64,000 bases of DNA. It comes from Arachnopeziza araneosa. Lineage: Eukaryota; Ascomycota; Leotiomycetes; Helotiales; Arachnopezizaceae. How positions within the stretch are numbered: position 1 is the first letter of the stretch; each line of letters opens with the position of its first letter. Below are positions 46,881-57,899 of this stretch, piece by piece. The DNA is taken from contig QYAI01000002.1 in assembly GCA_003988855.1 (NCBI GenBank), positions 555,330 to 619,329 on the forward strand. Reading direction: 5' to 3'. A model generated the notes under the pieces. That model was given only the letters and a program-made list of their open reading frames with translations, ran no database searches and had not been told where the DNA came from. The position numbers and the translations under genes are program-made.

Positions 46881-47451
46881 CTACATCCTGACCTTCCTCT
46901 CAACCTCCTCGTGGAAACCACTCCCAGCTCCACTCGCACCGGCACCCAGATTCTCCTCGCCCTTGAAGATATCCTCCCACTGAATCTCGGCCTCCTTGCC
47001 CATCAGGATATCCTCATGAACCGTCCTCTCCAACCCACCTCCCAGCACCGCCGGTTTCCAGGTCCCATCCCTCACCACCTTGAGCTCCATGCCTCGACGG
47101 ATGGGCTCTGCGATGCCAAACGTGCGGCGCAAGCCTTCCATCTTGAGCGATTCCTGCGTGGCTTCCCAGGCCAGGAGACGTGATTCTAGCGGGTGTCGCG
47201 ATTGGGGGGTGGTGGAGGAAACGGTTTGGGAAACGGGCCCGACGCCGGCTCGCAGGACGTCGTGGAGACCTGGGGCTGAAGGGGCGGATACCGAGGTTGT
47301 GGAGTGGCTGCTGAGGTTGGAGGAGGGGGGTGCGATGCGCATTGCCTGGTAGAGAGGGTTAGTTTGTTCGGTGGAAGAGGGAGTTGAAATGGGTGGATGT
47401 TTGGAGCTTGAGAGCTCTGAGTGAGAATCAAGAAGGCAGAAGGCTTACCAT
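46881..47451 (-). CDS. UMP1: Proteasome maturation factor Ump1 (POMP)
   Basis: Model: complement of 47451-47449 (the ATG alone) and 47345-46881, 155 residues, the usual length. The 103-nt intron is GTAAGC..TACCAG and sits exactly after the start codon, giving MAMRIAPP. Conserved Ump1 features are present: GLHDVLRAGVGPV (about 27-40), HPLESRLLAWEATQESLK (about 53-70), RRTFGIAEPIRRGMELK (about 74-90), KPAVLGG and a C-terminal FHEEVERKVRM. Ump1 is a short-lived chaperone of 20S core assembly that is degraded in the first proteolytic cycle. The gene is divergent from the ABC ATPase gene, 266 bases apart. Confidence 0.93.
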
Positions 47452-47717
47452 GATGACTGATTTCAGGATATCTTCAACTCTGTTGCTTGATGTAAAACTT
47501 CTGTCGAATTTGTATGCGAAGTTGTGATTGATTCCCTAGAAGCTTGAAGTTCAGTTGGGGATGTTTGATTCAAGCTCCAGGCACGCGAAGGAAGACGTGG
47601 AAAGGTCTCGCTTCGGCGCGGCTCGATTTCCGCCTCGTCGGTCTTGCGCCATCCCAGCTCCCCACACAATCATATATTGACTCATTACCACCATGGAGGA
47701 ACACGACTATATTCGCG
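47452..47717. promoter_or_regulatory. Divergent promoter between UMP1 and the ABC ATPase gene
   Basis: Only 266 bases lie between the two ATGs. An ATG at 47693 in another frame precedes the ABC start and opens an overlapping upstream frame, which may limit translation. No PACE-type proteasome element (GGTGGCAAA) was seen. Confidence 0.45.
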
Positions 47718-49868
47718 ATGAGGAGGCCACACAACTGCGGGTGTGTCAGGAGAATACTCCGGCGTCAATATGCTACATCCTCGACACCTCCACCCATAAT
47801 CCGCATCCGCAATGGCACCTTCTACCGTCGACATCCCAACGTCTCCGCTTCCCTGGCTGAGAACCCGCCGCTGTTCAAAGATTTAAATTTTGAATTACCC
47901 GCTTTTGCGAAAGAGGAAAAGCATTGGGCAGTGATTGGGCCTTCATCTGCGGGTAAAACGACGTTCCTGCAGATTTTGAGGGGAAAATACATATCCATCC
48001 CAGCGGCAGCTAGATCATGGCCCTTTTTGGAGACAGAGGAGATTGAGAAGAAGGACCATCGATCGAGAAATCCAAATTTTGCTATTAAGCTGGTGGGATT
48101 TGATGGCGATCAAGGACTGGGTGGAAGGGCACCGCAGAGTGCATATTTAAGTGCGAGGTATGAGTCGAGGAGGGAGAATACGGACTTCAGTGTTTTGAAT
48201 TATTTACAGGGGAATACAGAGCTGAATGCTATCAACGAGGAGAGGATCGATTCTGTGGTGCTAAAGAGGGTTATTGAGGATTTGAGGTTGGGTGACTTGG
48301 TGGATATGGCGGTGTCAAATTTGAGCAACGGCCAAACAAGACGAGCTAGGATAGCGAGGGCTTTATTGTCCAATCCTGAGGTTTTGTTGCTGGATGAGCC
48401 ATTTATGGGATTAGATCCTCCAACGTTGTTGAGTCTCAGTCCGATGCTGCACAGATTAGCAAAGGCGGATGCTCCTCGGCTTGTGCTGTCTTTGAGACCG
48501 CAGGACCCTATCCCAGATTGGATCACTGATTTAATCTTTCTTAAAGGAGATTGTGAGATTGCATTTCAAGGGGAGAAGGAGGAGGTTCTTTGGAGAGCTC
48601 GTTCATCTAGAGGGGTGACGGGGTTCTCCTCTCATGAAATTGGTCGCAAACTCACCAAGACTGGAATCCTTTTACCGACATTGTCAAAGCAGTCTTTTGA
48701 TAGTGACAATCTCAATCAAGAAACAGTCAAGGATATGTCGCTTGAGCCTAATTATTGGGCAGAGGAAGTTATAGATCTGAGTCGAGATGGATACCCTTTG
48801 AATGATCCAACCACGCCAATTATTGGAGAACCTCTTGTGGAGATGAAGGGTGCGCGAGTAAATTATGGAGACAAAGTAGTTCTTGGTAACTGGAAGCACA
48901 ACGAAACCCAAAAAGAAAGAGAAGGCTTATGGTGGACCGTTCGACGTGGGGAGAGGTGGGGTATCTTTGGTCCAAACGGATCTGGAAAGACAACTCTTCT
49001 CTCACTCATCTGCTCAGATCATCCTCAAACCTACTCTCTTCCAATTCGAATTTTCGGTCGTTCACGTCTTCCCGAGCCTGGCAAGCCTGGCATATCTATC
49101 TTTGATTTGCAAGCTCGTATTGGTCATTCTAGCCCGGAAATACACAATCATATACCTCGATCGTTAACCCTTCGCCAAGTTCTGGAAAATGCTTGGGCAG
49201 ACACTTTTCGAGGTGTTCCAAAGCTGGATACGGACAATCACCAGAAGATTGACGCTTATCTGAACTGGTTTCAGCAAGACCTAGCACCACACGGCTCTTC
49301 TGAAGGAAAACCTTTGCTGGAATTTCTCGATGAGGAGAGATATGATTACTCTGAATTTCCCCCTGACCTGATTATTGAGCGGCTTCATATAAATAAAAAA
49401 CCTTCCTGGGCTGATGATCTGATATTCGGGCAACTTCCATTATCTGCACAGCGAGTTGCCTTATTTCTGCGCGCTATAATCAAACAGCCCGATCTCGTCA
49501 TCCTAGACGAAGCATTCAGCGGGATGGATGACGCTGTTCGAGATCGATGTCTTCTATTCCTCGCGAATGGGTCAGCGAAGCGGTTTTCTTACAAGGTTCA
49601 GGATTCCAATGGTCGAGTAGTGGGAACTTCTCAGGAGAAACTAATTGTGAAGTCTGAGCATTTCTGGGTTGACCTCGAGCAACCTGGCTTGAATGAAAAT
49701 CAAGCGCTTCTCTGTATCAGTCATGTGAGAGAGGAGATTCCTGGCAGTATAAGAGAGTGGATCTGTCTTCCTGAAGCAAATACGGGAAAGCCGGCGAGGT
49801 GTGGCAGGTTGAGTGGGCCTCTTCAAGGAGATGAGGAGCGGTGGAATGAAATCTGGGGCATGAAATGA
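47718..49868 (+). CDS. Tandem ABC ATPase, mitochondrial-type (yeast YDR061W-like)
   Basis: Single exon, 716 residues from the ATG at 47718. The N-terminus (MRRPHNCGCVRRILRRQYA) is Arg-rich without acids, like a mitochondrial targeting sequence. Two nucleotide-binding domains and no membrane spans are seen. NBD1 has GPSSAGKTT (about 74-82), a signature LSNGQTRRARIARAL (about 201) and VLLLDEPFMGLD (about 222). NBD2 has FGPNGSGKTTLL (about 415) and DLVILDEAFSGMDD (about 592). Its signature is degenerate (LPLSAQRVALFLRA instead of LSGGQ). This asymmetric arrangement fits the fungal YDR061W group, soluble ABC proteins of unknown role. The frame is open further upstream but without an ATG. Confidence 0.85.
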   Translation: MRRPHNCGCVRRILRRQYATSSTPPPIIRIRNGTFYRRHPNVSASLAENPPLFKDLNFELPAFAKEEKHWAVIGPSSAGKTTFLQILRGKYISIPAAARSWPFLETEEIEKKDHRSRNPNFAIKLVGFDGDQGLGGRAPQSAYLSARYESRRENTDFSVLNYLQGNTELNAINEERIDSVVLKRVIEDLRLGDLVDMAVSNLSNGQTRRARIARALLSNPEVLLLDEPFMGLDPPTLLSLSPMLHRLAKADAPRLVLSLRPQDPIPDWITDLIFLKGDCEIAFQGEKEEVLWRARSSRGVTGFSSHEIGRKLTKTGILLPTLSKQSFDSDNLNQETVKDMSLEPNYWAEEVIDLSRDGYPLNDPTTPIIGEPLVEMKGARVNYGDKVVLGNWKHNETQKEREGLWWTVRRGERWGIFGPNGSGKTTLLSLICSDHPQTYSLPIRIFGRSRLPEPGKPGISIFDLQARIGHSSPEIHNHIPRSLTLRQVLENAWADTFRGVPKLDTDNHQKIDAYLNWFQQDLAPHGSSEGKPLLEFLDEERYDYSEFPPDLIIERLHINKKPSWADDLIFGQLPLSAQRVALFLRAIIKQPDLVILDEAFSGMDDAVRDRCLLFLANGSAKRFSYKVQDSNGRVVGTSQEKLIVKSEHFWVDLEQPGLNENQALLCISHVREEIPGSIREWICLPEANTGKPARCGRLSGPLQGDEERWNEIWGMK

Positions 49869-50165
49869 TGCTTGGTATTGTAGATATACCCCATAAAATA
49901 TGCATAGATAAATAGACACGTTATGTATAGAGACAAACCCTGGAAAGTAAGCAATCTAAATATTATATGCCTGACCCATTCGCTAGCACGTGAAATAGAG
50001 TTCGCCAAGCAAGCGATCGAAACCCCTGAAAATTGACGACATCAGACCTCAGGTTTCCTGAGCCGCATTAGGAACCACGACATCTCCTGAGATTTTTCCA
50101 ACTCTCCGCCGACAACCATGTCATAATCCACCCACCTCCTCAGCGCGACAATCAACCTCGTCACA

Positions 50166-51833
50166 ATGTCGCGCCGCGTAGACGATTCTCCCACCGAAGA
50201 CTCCAGCGCTACCACCCGGCTGACACCCTCAGATTCCGAAGACTCAGATCTCGAGCTAGGGGAGGTAGGTGAGAGCTACGAGCTCCGAGATCTGGGCGAG
50301 AAGGAACAAGATGATGCAGATGAAGAGGGCAGTGGACGGGGAGTCAGCATATCGTCCGCGAAGACCTACGAGCTTTACACCCCTGACGAGGAACGCGCTG
50401 TGGTGAAGAAGTTTGACAGGAAGCTTGTGCTGTTCGTGGCGCTGCTATACATGTTGAGTTTCTTGGATCGATCTAGTGAGTTGACTCTATGACTTGGAGA
50501 TATATAAGAAATTATGCTGAACTGGGTAGATATTGGGAATGCGCGCATAGCGGGGTTAGATGTTGATCTGAATCTTGATTCGGATAAGTATGAATGGGTT
50601 ATTACGGCTTTTTATATTGCGTACATCTGCTTCGAGTGGATGTCCGTTCTCTGGAAACTCATCCCGGCTCATATATACGTTACCTGCATTGTCCTCTCTT
50701 GGGGGGTAGTTGCTTCGTTGCAATCTATTGCAACCTCTTTTGCGAGCCTCCTCGTTCTGCGCACGCTATTGGGAATTGGCGAAGCGGGATTCACAGGAAT
50801 ACCATTTTACCTATCTTTTTTCTTCAAACGAGAGGAATTGGCTCTGAGAACGGGCTTTTTTATCTCCGCCGCCCCGCTGGCCACTTCCTTTGCTAGTACT
50901 CTCGCCTGGGCGATCATCTATCTAGGAAAACGTTCCCCAATCGCCCCTTGGCGTCTCCTCTTCCTCCTAGAGGGCTTCCCATCCGTTCTTGTGGCCGTCA
51001 TAGCTTGGCACACCATTCCTGACTCGCCCTCCGCAGCACGGTATCTCACAAGTCGCCAGCGCAAAGTCGCTGTTTTGCGTCTTCGCCGTAGCGAGCACAA
51101 GCCATCTTCTCACCTCAATTTCCGGGAAATGCTATCCACCCTCCTAGATCCTAAGAACTACATAACAGCTTTTATGTTTTTCTTTACTAATATGGCCTTC
51201 TCCTCTCTCCCCGTTTTCCTCCCTACAATAATCCGCGAAATGGGCCACACATCCGCCATGTCCCAAGCTCTTAGTGCCCCTCCATATCTGGCAGCTTTCA
51301 TCTCCGTTCTAGTAACCAGTTATTTCAGCGATGCTTACCGCTCCCGCTCCACCTTCATCATCATGCACGCCCTCCTCTCCCTCTCAGGCTATATTTCCCT
51401 CTCGCTCTTCACCTCTCCCTGGGCGAGATATGCTGCCATCTACCCTGCTGCCATTGGCTTCTTCTCCGTTGTCACATTGATTATCACGTGGACGATTAAC
51501 AATCAGAAGAGTGAGAGTGGTCAAGGTGCAGGATTTGCGGTTATGCAGGTTATAGGACAGTTGGGGCCGTTGTTAGGTACGAGATTGTATCCTGAGAGTG
51601 ATGCGCCGTATTATAGAAGGGGAATGGGCGCGTGTGCTGTAGCGATGGGAATGGTTGTTCTATTGGCGGCAGGATTGAGATTGTGGTTGGGGAGGTTGAA
51701 TAGGAGTCTAGAAAAGGAGGATAAGGGTGGTGAGGAGGATGATGAGGATGAAGCAGGCGAAGGCGAGGGTGAGGGGTTAGTATCTGAGAGGAAAAAGAGG
51801 AGGAATAAAGAGCCATTTAGATATATGTTATAA
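50166..51833 (+). CDS. MFS transporter, anion:cation symporter (allantoate permease-like) family
   Basis: Model: exons 50166-50475 and 50530-51833, 537 residues. The 54-nt intron is GTGAGT..GGGTAG, joining LSFLDRS to NIGNARIAGLD. The motif YMLSFLDRSNIGNARIAGL at the end of helix 1 is diagnostic of the fungal ACS/Dal5 family, which takes up organic acids, vitamins and allantoate. Twelve hydrophobic spans are visible; the central loop follows helix 6. The N-terminal 80 residues are acidic and Ser-rich. The C-terminus is acidic (EEDDEDEAGEGEGEG), then basic. The substrate cannot be read from the sequence. It ends 102 bases from the stop of the convergent gene. Confidence 0.87.
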
Positions 51834-51935
51834 ATGAGCATACGAAGAGATGACAATACATCAGACTTACAATTTCATTTCTTCATCTAATCTTCACGAA
51901 CCCTATGTTTTACCCTTGAGACGGCAAAGACCTCT

Positions 51936-53431
51936 TTACTGGTCCCTCATAACAACCGGCATCATCTCATTTCTCATACCCATCAACATGGGCATCTCCC
52001 CTCCTCCTTCTCCATGATAATCCAAGCCCCACGCAACTCTTACATGATTTCCCCCCGGCTTCACCTCCCACCACTCCCTCTTCCTCCTATCCCACTCCCG
52101 TCTCATCTCCTTATGATACCTCAACCCCTCTATCTTCAACCTCTCTCCCACGGGCAGCACCTTCTCAATCGACGCGAGGACCTTTGCCAGTCTGTAGGCG
52201 GTCAGTGGGTCGATCTCGCGTTTCTGCGACGAGGGGGTCCGCGACGAGTGAGGAGAGGAGGATGGGTGGTGGAGGGAAACAGTGAAGGAGGTCGGCGCGG
52301 GGAAGACCGTGAGGATGTTGGAGAGGGAGGAGAGGGCCGGTTGGAGGCTGGAGAAGTTGCCGCTCAGTCGGATGTGTGAGATTAATGCGCAGGTGGAGCG
52401 GCCGATTGTGCGGAAGAGTTGGAATATCATGGGAGGAGGGGTGTGGGTGCAGTGGTAGGGGTTGTGGTGTGTATGGGTGCTGGCAGAGCCGGTAAAATCG
52501 TGGTAGGTGTCGCTGGGGTTAGAGAAGGCGGTGGTCAGTTTTGTCTTGAGAGATTGAAGTGCTTCTCTGGATGTCTACTTGCATTAAGCCTGTCAATTGA
52601 ATATTGATATAATAGGTTGGAAGAGAAGAAAGTGTATACCATTGCAGTTTGTAACCTTTCTTCCTTCTCAGCAACGCACACTCGACAATATGTATCTTGG
52701 ATATTGAAAACGAAGAATTTTCTCTGCCCAAACATCTCGCAGATCAGCCGGAGATCCATCGGGTCTTCTGGGTGCAGGATAGCTCCAGGACGGTTGTCAA
52801 TTGGCACCTTGAAGTCGTCGTTTGATGCAACGAGGTAGTAGAGGAGGTTTGCACGGCAAACTTTAGAGATGTTGTGAGGAGTTTTGAGGCGCTGCGATAT
52901 GGGTGCTACTAGTATGGAAGAATGAGTTCTAGAAAGGCGTGGTCGAGAAGTAGATCTTGTTTGTTTTGCTCTCTCTGGTGTTTGGATTGATGGTTGTGGG
53001 CTTGCAAAACCACCGTAATATGTGGTGCGATGGGAAGACCAATTTCTGAAAAGCTTTGGTCGAGGTGACTTTGAGAGATCTTCACCTTTTCCTTTCTCTC
53101 TTTCTGAGGTATCGGGTTGCGGGCTTGACGCTCTGCTGAAAAATGCTGAGATGTGGGACGAGTGGCTCCTGAAAAGTCGTGGCCGAGATGGGGTTGGGAT
53201 CTCTTTGACTTTTCCTTTTGAGTTTTCTTCAACCTCAACTTTGCGTTGTGCTGATCTGCTGAGAGGTGCAGTGAGGATCATTGGATGAGGTGATCTGGGT
53301 GGGGTGTAGACGGAGAGATGTTGGGATGGAATGGTGCCTTTTGCACAGTCAGGTATAGATGATGGCTCAAAGATTTGGAGTTGACCGTCTTCAAAGTTGA
53401 TGTAACATATCTCGTCAGACCTCGAAGCCAT
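51936..53431 (-). CDS. Uncharacterised serine-rich protein
   Basis: Model: complement of 53431-52640 and 52574-51936, 476 residues. The 65-nt intron is GTATAC..AAGTAG and joins ERLQTAM to TSREALQSLKTKL in phase 0. Nothing in it is recognised. The N-terminal half has a thrice-repeated Ser/Arg/Pro motif of the form SRPRLFRSHSS, SPRPKLFRNWSS, SRPRLSRTHSS (about residues 80-190). It is followed by a more ordered stretch (NLLYYLVASNDDFKVPID, FFVFNIQDTYCRVCV). The C-terminal half has helical segments (TAYRLAKVLASIEKVLPVGERL). The RxHSS units could be phosphorylation sites. The joining of the two halves is inferred from phase; two separate genes remain possible. Confidence 0.6.
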
Positions 53432-54375
53432 GATTACTTAGTTGGTCAGGCGGTTGTGAAGGGGTTGGTTGGAGCTTAATTGGCTGTATAATGGAATCCA
53501 AATGAGTCGTTTCAATAAGAGTGGAAGTGAATTCGGTAGTCGGTTAGTTTTATATAAGCCGATTGATGATACCAATAGGGTAAAGAATACATAGACCAAG
53601 TCTGCTAGGATTTTTTGTTGCTTTGGAAGGCGCTATTGTTCGCTTCATTTGTTTACTTCTGCTCGCTTAACTGAATGGATGCCTTCAACAGGACAAAACA
53701 GAAACCTAAAATATTGACATATCAAGATTGAGTGATCTAATAGCTGTGTGACATGAGTCCACAAGCAAACCCTACCATATTAATGAATATATTACATCAC
53801 GTGACTTTCATCCGCTCAACCTGAGCTGCAATTACTTCCTCAGATAGGTATGAAATGAATGGAAAATAATTCAGTGGCTGTACAGTAATTAAACATCATA
53901 TGGAATACAATAATCCTACATGTAGTTAGATGGGTGAAGATGAGTCCAGTGAGGCTCTTATGTGTTGTCTCTACTAGACAATAACAAATTATTTAATACG
54001 AGGTACGACTGCGAGGCGCAGACCTGAGACGGCATCAGGACTTCTATTAAGATTATTTTCACTGCTTAAAACTGCCACCAGCAGAGTTGCAAAACATGGA
54101 CATTTGCCGCTTGGTGTTCTGGCGTCATGGCGTCAATGTATTGAAATGTCTCAGCCGCAATTGTCTCGGTACTCTACATCAGGCAGTGTGCGAAGCCTTG
54201 CCAAGCATTCCGCATTATTTTTGGCTTTCCCTATTTGCTGGATTTAAATTTGTGGAGGCGCTGTATCGAAAAGTTTCACCCAAATATTGATAAGGTTCTA
54301 CTGTTGTAAAGTTTTAATACCCCTCCACATCTCGAAAATCTTGATGGGTCTTCGCACGGTTGGCCCAACGGTGCA
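53432..54375. other. Intergenic DNA between the serine-rich and lectin-like genes
   Basis: AT-rich; it includes divergent promoters. The frame into the lectin-like gene is open from about 54310 without an ATG, so an upstream coding exon could lie here, but I found no good splice pair. Confidence 0.45.
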
Positions 54376-55964
54376 ATGGAAAATCACCATGATGAAGGAC
54401 AGCAAGGCTATGAAATGCCAACTAGAACTATATTTGCTTATGGCATGGTACCTACACTTCCTGAACTAGAAGAAGAGACGAAAAAGCGGTGGCGGCGACT
54501 GTGCTGGCTATGGCTTATCCCAATTGTTTTCCTCGTGGTTGCTATTCCAGTGCTGACGACATCACTGATTAAGAAGTAGCACCTTCCCCCGGACTCTATT
54601 TAAGGGTCAGACTGCTGACACACACTAGAGCTAGAAATGATTCCACCAGCTCGTTATCCAATTCTAAGACAAACAGCACCCCTCCTGCTGTCATTCAAGG
54701 TTTTGACATTTGGAGTTTCGCAGATGGAGATTTAATGCTTGCTTATGAGTCTGGTGGATCAATCTGGACCAAACAATTCCAACAAGGGAGCTGGAATAAT
54801 GCTACTCGGATTTCATCTGGCGCCAAACCCGGAACCACTGTCAGACTCTGGGCTTGGGTACCGACGGATTATTACGGGTACGCTGGAATAACTAAGGTAT
54901 GAGATGAGGATTTCTTCTTTCGTTTTCTTTCGCAAATGAACTCTTACAATGGTCCACAGTGGTATGTCATATATATCGATAACAGCAATTTCCTACAAGA
55001 AAAGACACTTAGCATCGAGGCACCTAACTTCACGCAAGCATACAATGCCGCATTGCCAAATACAACTGGAAGCTGGAAGTCAGGGACTCTAGGATCAAAG
55101 GGTAACCAATGGAAGGTTTCAGATACATTGTATTTTGAGCTGTGCTTTTGGCGTCCTACCAATGACACCATGACCGGAGGTCTATACTATGACGACTCGG
55201 GCGGTACAATTGGCAAGCTGGGGATGAGTGCTCGGAACGACTCTTGGTGGTGGATTGATTTAAGGCCATATGATCTCTGGGGAAATAAGAAGACAATAAC
55301 ATGCACAAGTGGTGGAGGCGGTATTGAGACTCTCTGGCTGGTCAACGAAAATGACCTGCTAGAGCAGTGGTGGCTGAATTCAGATATGTTGAATAATGAC
55401 TGGAATGAAACTTGGACCCGAGGTACGCCCCCATCTATATATGAATATGAAAGATGCTTCTGACATGCTGCTACTCGGAAAGGCGTTGAGTTCCCAGGTC
55501 GCGTCTACCCCCAAACCGTCCTCGCAGCATCGAGCACCACTCATAACGACATTGTCTTCTATCAAACGCCAAACAACAGCATTATGTATCTCACCGTCGT
55601 CAAGTCCAATGCTAGTAACTACCAATTCTCATTGTCGTCATCTGGACTTGTGTCAAATGCTAGCGCTGGAACACATCTCGTTGTGGATCCAGGGCCTTTC
55701 AGAGGGCCTAATGTGACTTCCGACAACTTCTATGTGTATTTTCAGAACGGAGCAAATCTGATGAGGGAGAAGATAGCACCGTACATCACACTTCCAAATC
55801 CACAGGCGCCAAATTTGACGAATTCTACGGCGGGCTTTGTAATTCTTGATGATTCGAAATGGCAAGTATCTCTTACTGGTGCAGCACAGCAGCTGAGTTT
55901 GAACTCTTGTCATGCATGGATGTTCTTGGGTCTTAGTCTTATGATATGGCTGCTTTGCAGTTGA
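54376..55964 (+). CDS. Membrane-anchored lectin-like beta-propeller protein
   Basis: Model: exons 54376-54575, 54629-54896, 54960-55422 and 55483-55964, 470 residues with all phases consistent. Introns are 53, 63 and 60 nt. The short cytoplasmic N-terminus ends in KKRWRR. One TM follows (about 44-64, CWLWLIPIVFLVVAIPVLTTS). The rest is a Ser/Thr/Asn-rich stalk and a domain built of repeating strands with aromatic ends (LMLAYESGGSIWTKQF, GLYYDDSGGTIGKLGM, NSIMYLTVVKSN). This recalls the six-bladed AAL-type fucose-lectin fold. The C-terminus is hydrophobic (MFLGLSLMIWLLCS), either a GPI signal or a second span. A type II surface glycoprotein is likely. The true start may lie further upstream. 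Confidence 0.65.
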
Positions 55965-57899
55965 ATTAAGAAGCATGCTCACAACTCCAAGGTTTCATGT
56001 GCAAGCGAGCATACATAGAAGGAGTTAAATTAATTGTTCGAATGGAGTTTAGACTAGCGTTATATCCCGGGGGAGTTTTTAGAGTTAAATTTATTAAAAA
56101 ATCCTAAATGCTATCATTCTGACGACGACGCTAAGGGAAAGGAGGTTGTGGTTCATTTACGCATGAGGTTTACAGTCCTTTTGATATTCCTACGTATTTC
56201 GAGTGAGGGTTAGCTAGAAGACGTCGTACTTGAATCTGAAAGAAAAATCACGTGTGTTGAGTTGTGTTTTATTTTGATTGTGGTCGCAAGTCGTGACGTT
56301 TTGTGTATAAGATTACGGTGTGGATTTTTTGGAGATTGAATGGTGCAACTTTCTCTCGGGTTTGTTGCACTCCTCGCGGTTCTATTTCCCCACCTGTTCT
56401 CTTCCATCGTTGATACTTTCGTATTGATGATTTTCCTTGTTTGTTCATGTAGACTTGGAAAGCAACTCGAATCTTCCTTTCATGCGATTCGCAACCGTAG
56501 CCTCTAGGTATGTTCGAGCGAATAAGACATCAAAAGTAACATTTCGCGGGAAAATCCAGCCTTCTCGTCGTTTTTCATACCCCGATATGCAAGCCTCCGG
56601 ACTTTTCGCCGCAGCGTTCAGCAAGCTGTTGAGACGGTGGGCGTAGGGCCGTAGGCACATTATGCTTCCAGGGTCTCGCATCACACAGCCGCAAAAAAAA
56701 CAAATCTTTGGGATCGGTCAGCACAGCCACTCACAAGCGCTTTGAACTTTCTTTTCTGCAGCCACTACCACTGTTCAGGCTCCAAATGAAGGTCCTCAAC
56801 CGATGAACTTCTTCCTGTCAGCGTACGTGGGAATTCTTTTCAAGTTGCTCTGGCATTTGAAGCGACCAATTATATGAGCCAGCATTTCTGTGTGGACATG
56901 AGATTGATAGAGGTGTGGCTTGTGATTAAGTGCGATGAAATGATGCCTAGGAGTAAGTATGAACCTCGACAAAGAAGCCCTCATTCTATTGTAGGTCGGG
57001 AAGATATAGTGCTGAATAGTATCCAGATCAGCTCTAAAACTGAATACTTTGGACATATGCACAAATGAGTATCGTTCAGAGACCAGCGTTTGGCCAACTG
57101 GTATTAACTGGAACCTTCTTCAACGGCCGGACCGACAGTTTCTTACCTCTGTCGTTGTTGGAACCAGACCGAGCCAGAACTGAGAGGAGTTATTCTGGCT
57201 GGGCTGGTGATTCCAGGTGCTGCTGGTCGATGTATCAACGAATTCAAAGAACGCTGCAATGGCCTTCATAGTGCAATTTCTCGCAAACTTTTGAGTTGTG
57301 AGGAGAAATTGTGCTGTCAGAAGCTGCCCATAAAGTCATTGGTTTCGATCGACTGAATATGTGTGATTTGGATTAGAGAGGTTATTACGAATTGGACTTT
57401 CCTCACTTTAGTTGCAAGTAAGGGTTGTCTATTTCCAGAGTGGACAGTTCAACACCCAACGGCCAAGGATAAAAAAATTCTTTCGAATTAAAACAAGAGA
57501 GAGCTATTACTACGGTACATAAGATAAAGTTTTGGACAAGAAAATAATATACGTAGACCTTGTAGTAACTGAGGTGTTGCACTTTTGCCTTATTCCTAGA
57601 ACTCAGCGAGCGCATCTGTATGATAGAATACCGAAGAACTTGAAGTCAAGGCAAATAAGCTGTCTTTATTTTTGCAGCTTTGAGATATGAAACTCGCTTC
57701 GATAACTGAAAGGAGGCGAAGAGAATAAATATAAATCTAGTGGTCCTGTAAGTTCAACAAACAACAAAACTCTCCCAACATCGAAAGAACTTCGAGACAT
57801 ACTCAGATCACGAAACTCATCCTTAATATCTTCTTACTTAAGTGTGAGTCTCTATCTGCGTCACGCATTCCCACACCCAGAGTTCCGCCGGTATTCATC
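55965..57899. other. Gene-free interval (1.9 kb)
   Basis: No supported gene. AT-rich from about 57.4 kb towards the first SAP-PARP gene, with a TATA-like AATAAATATAAAT near 57724-57736. The final 50 bases before 57900 are C-rich leader-like sequence. Confidence 0.5.

Noticed and set aside
52014..52379. 121-codon plus-strand frame
   Set aside because: Antisense shadow of the serine-rich gene; Pro/Arg/Gly-rich composition typical of reverse reading.
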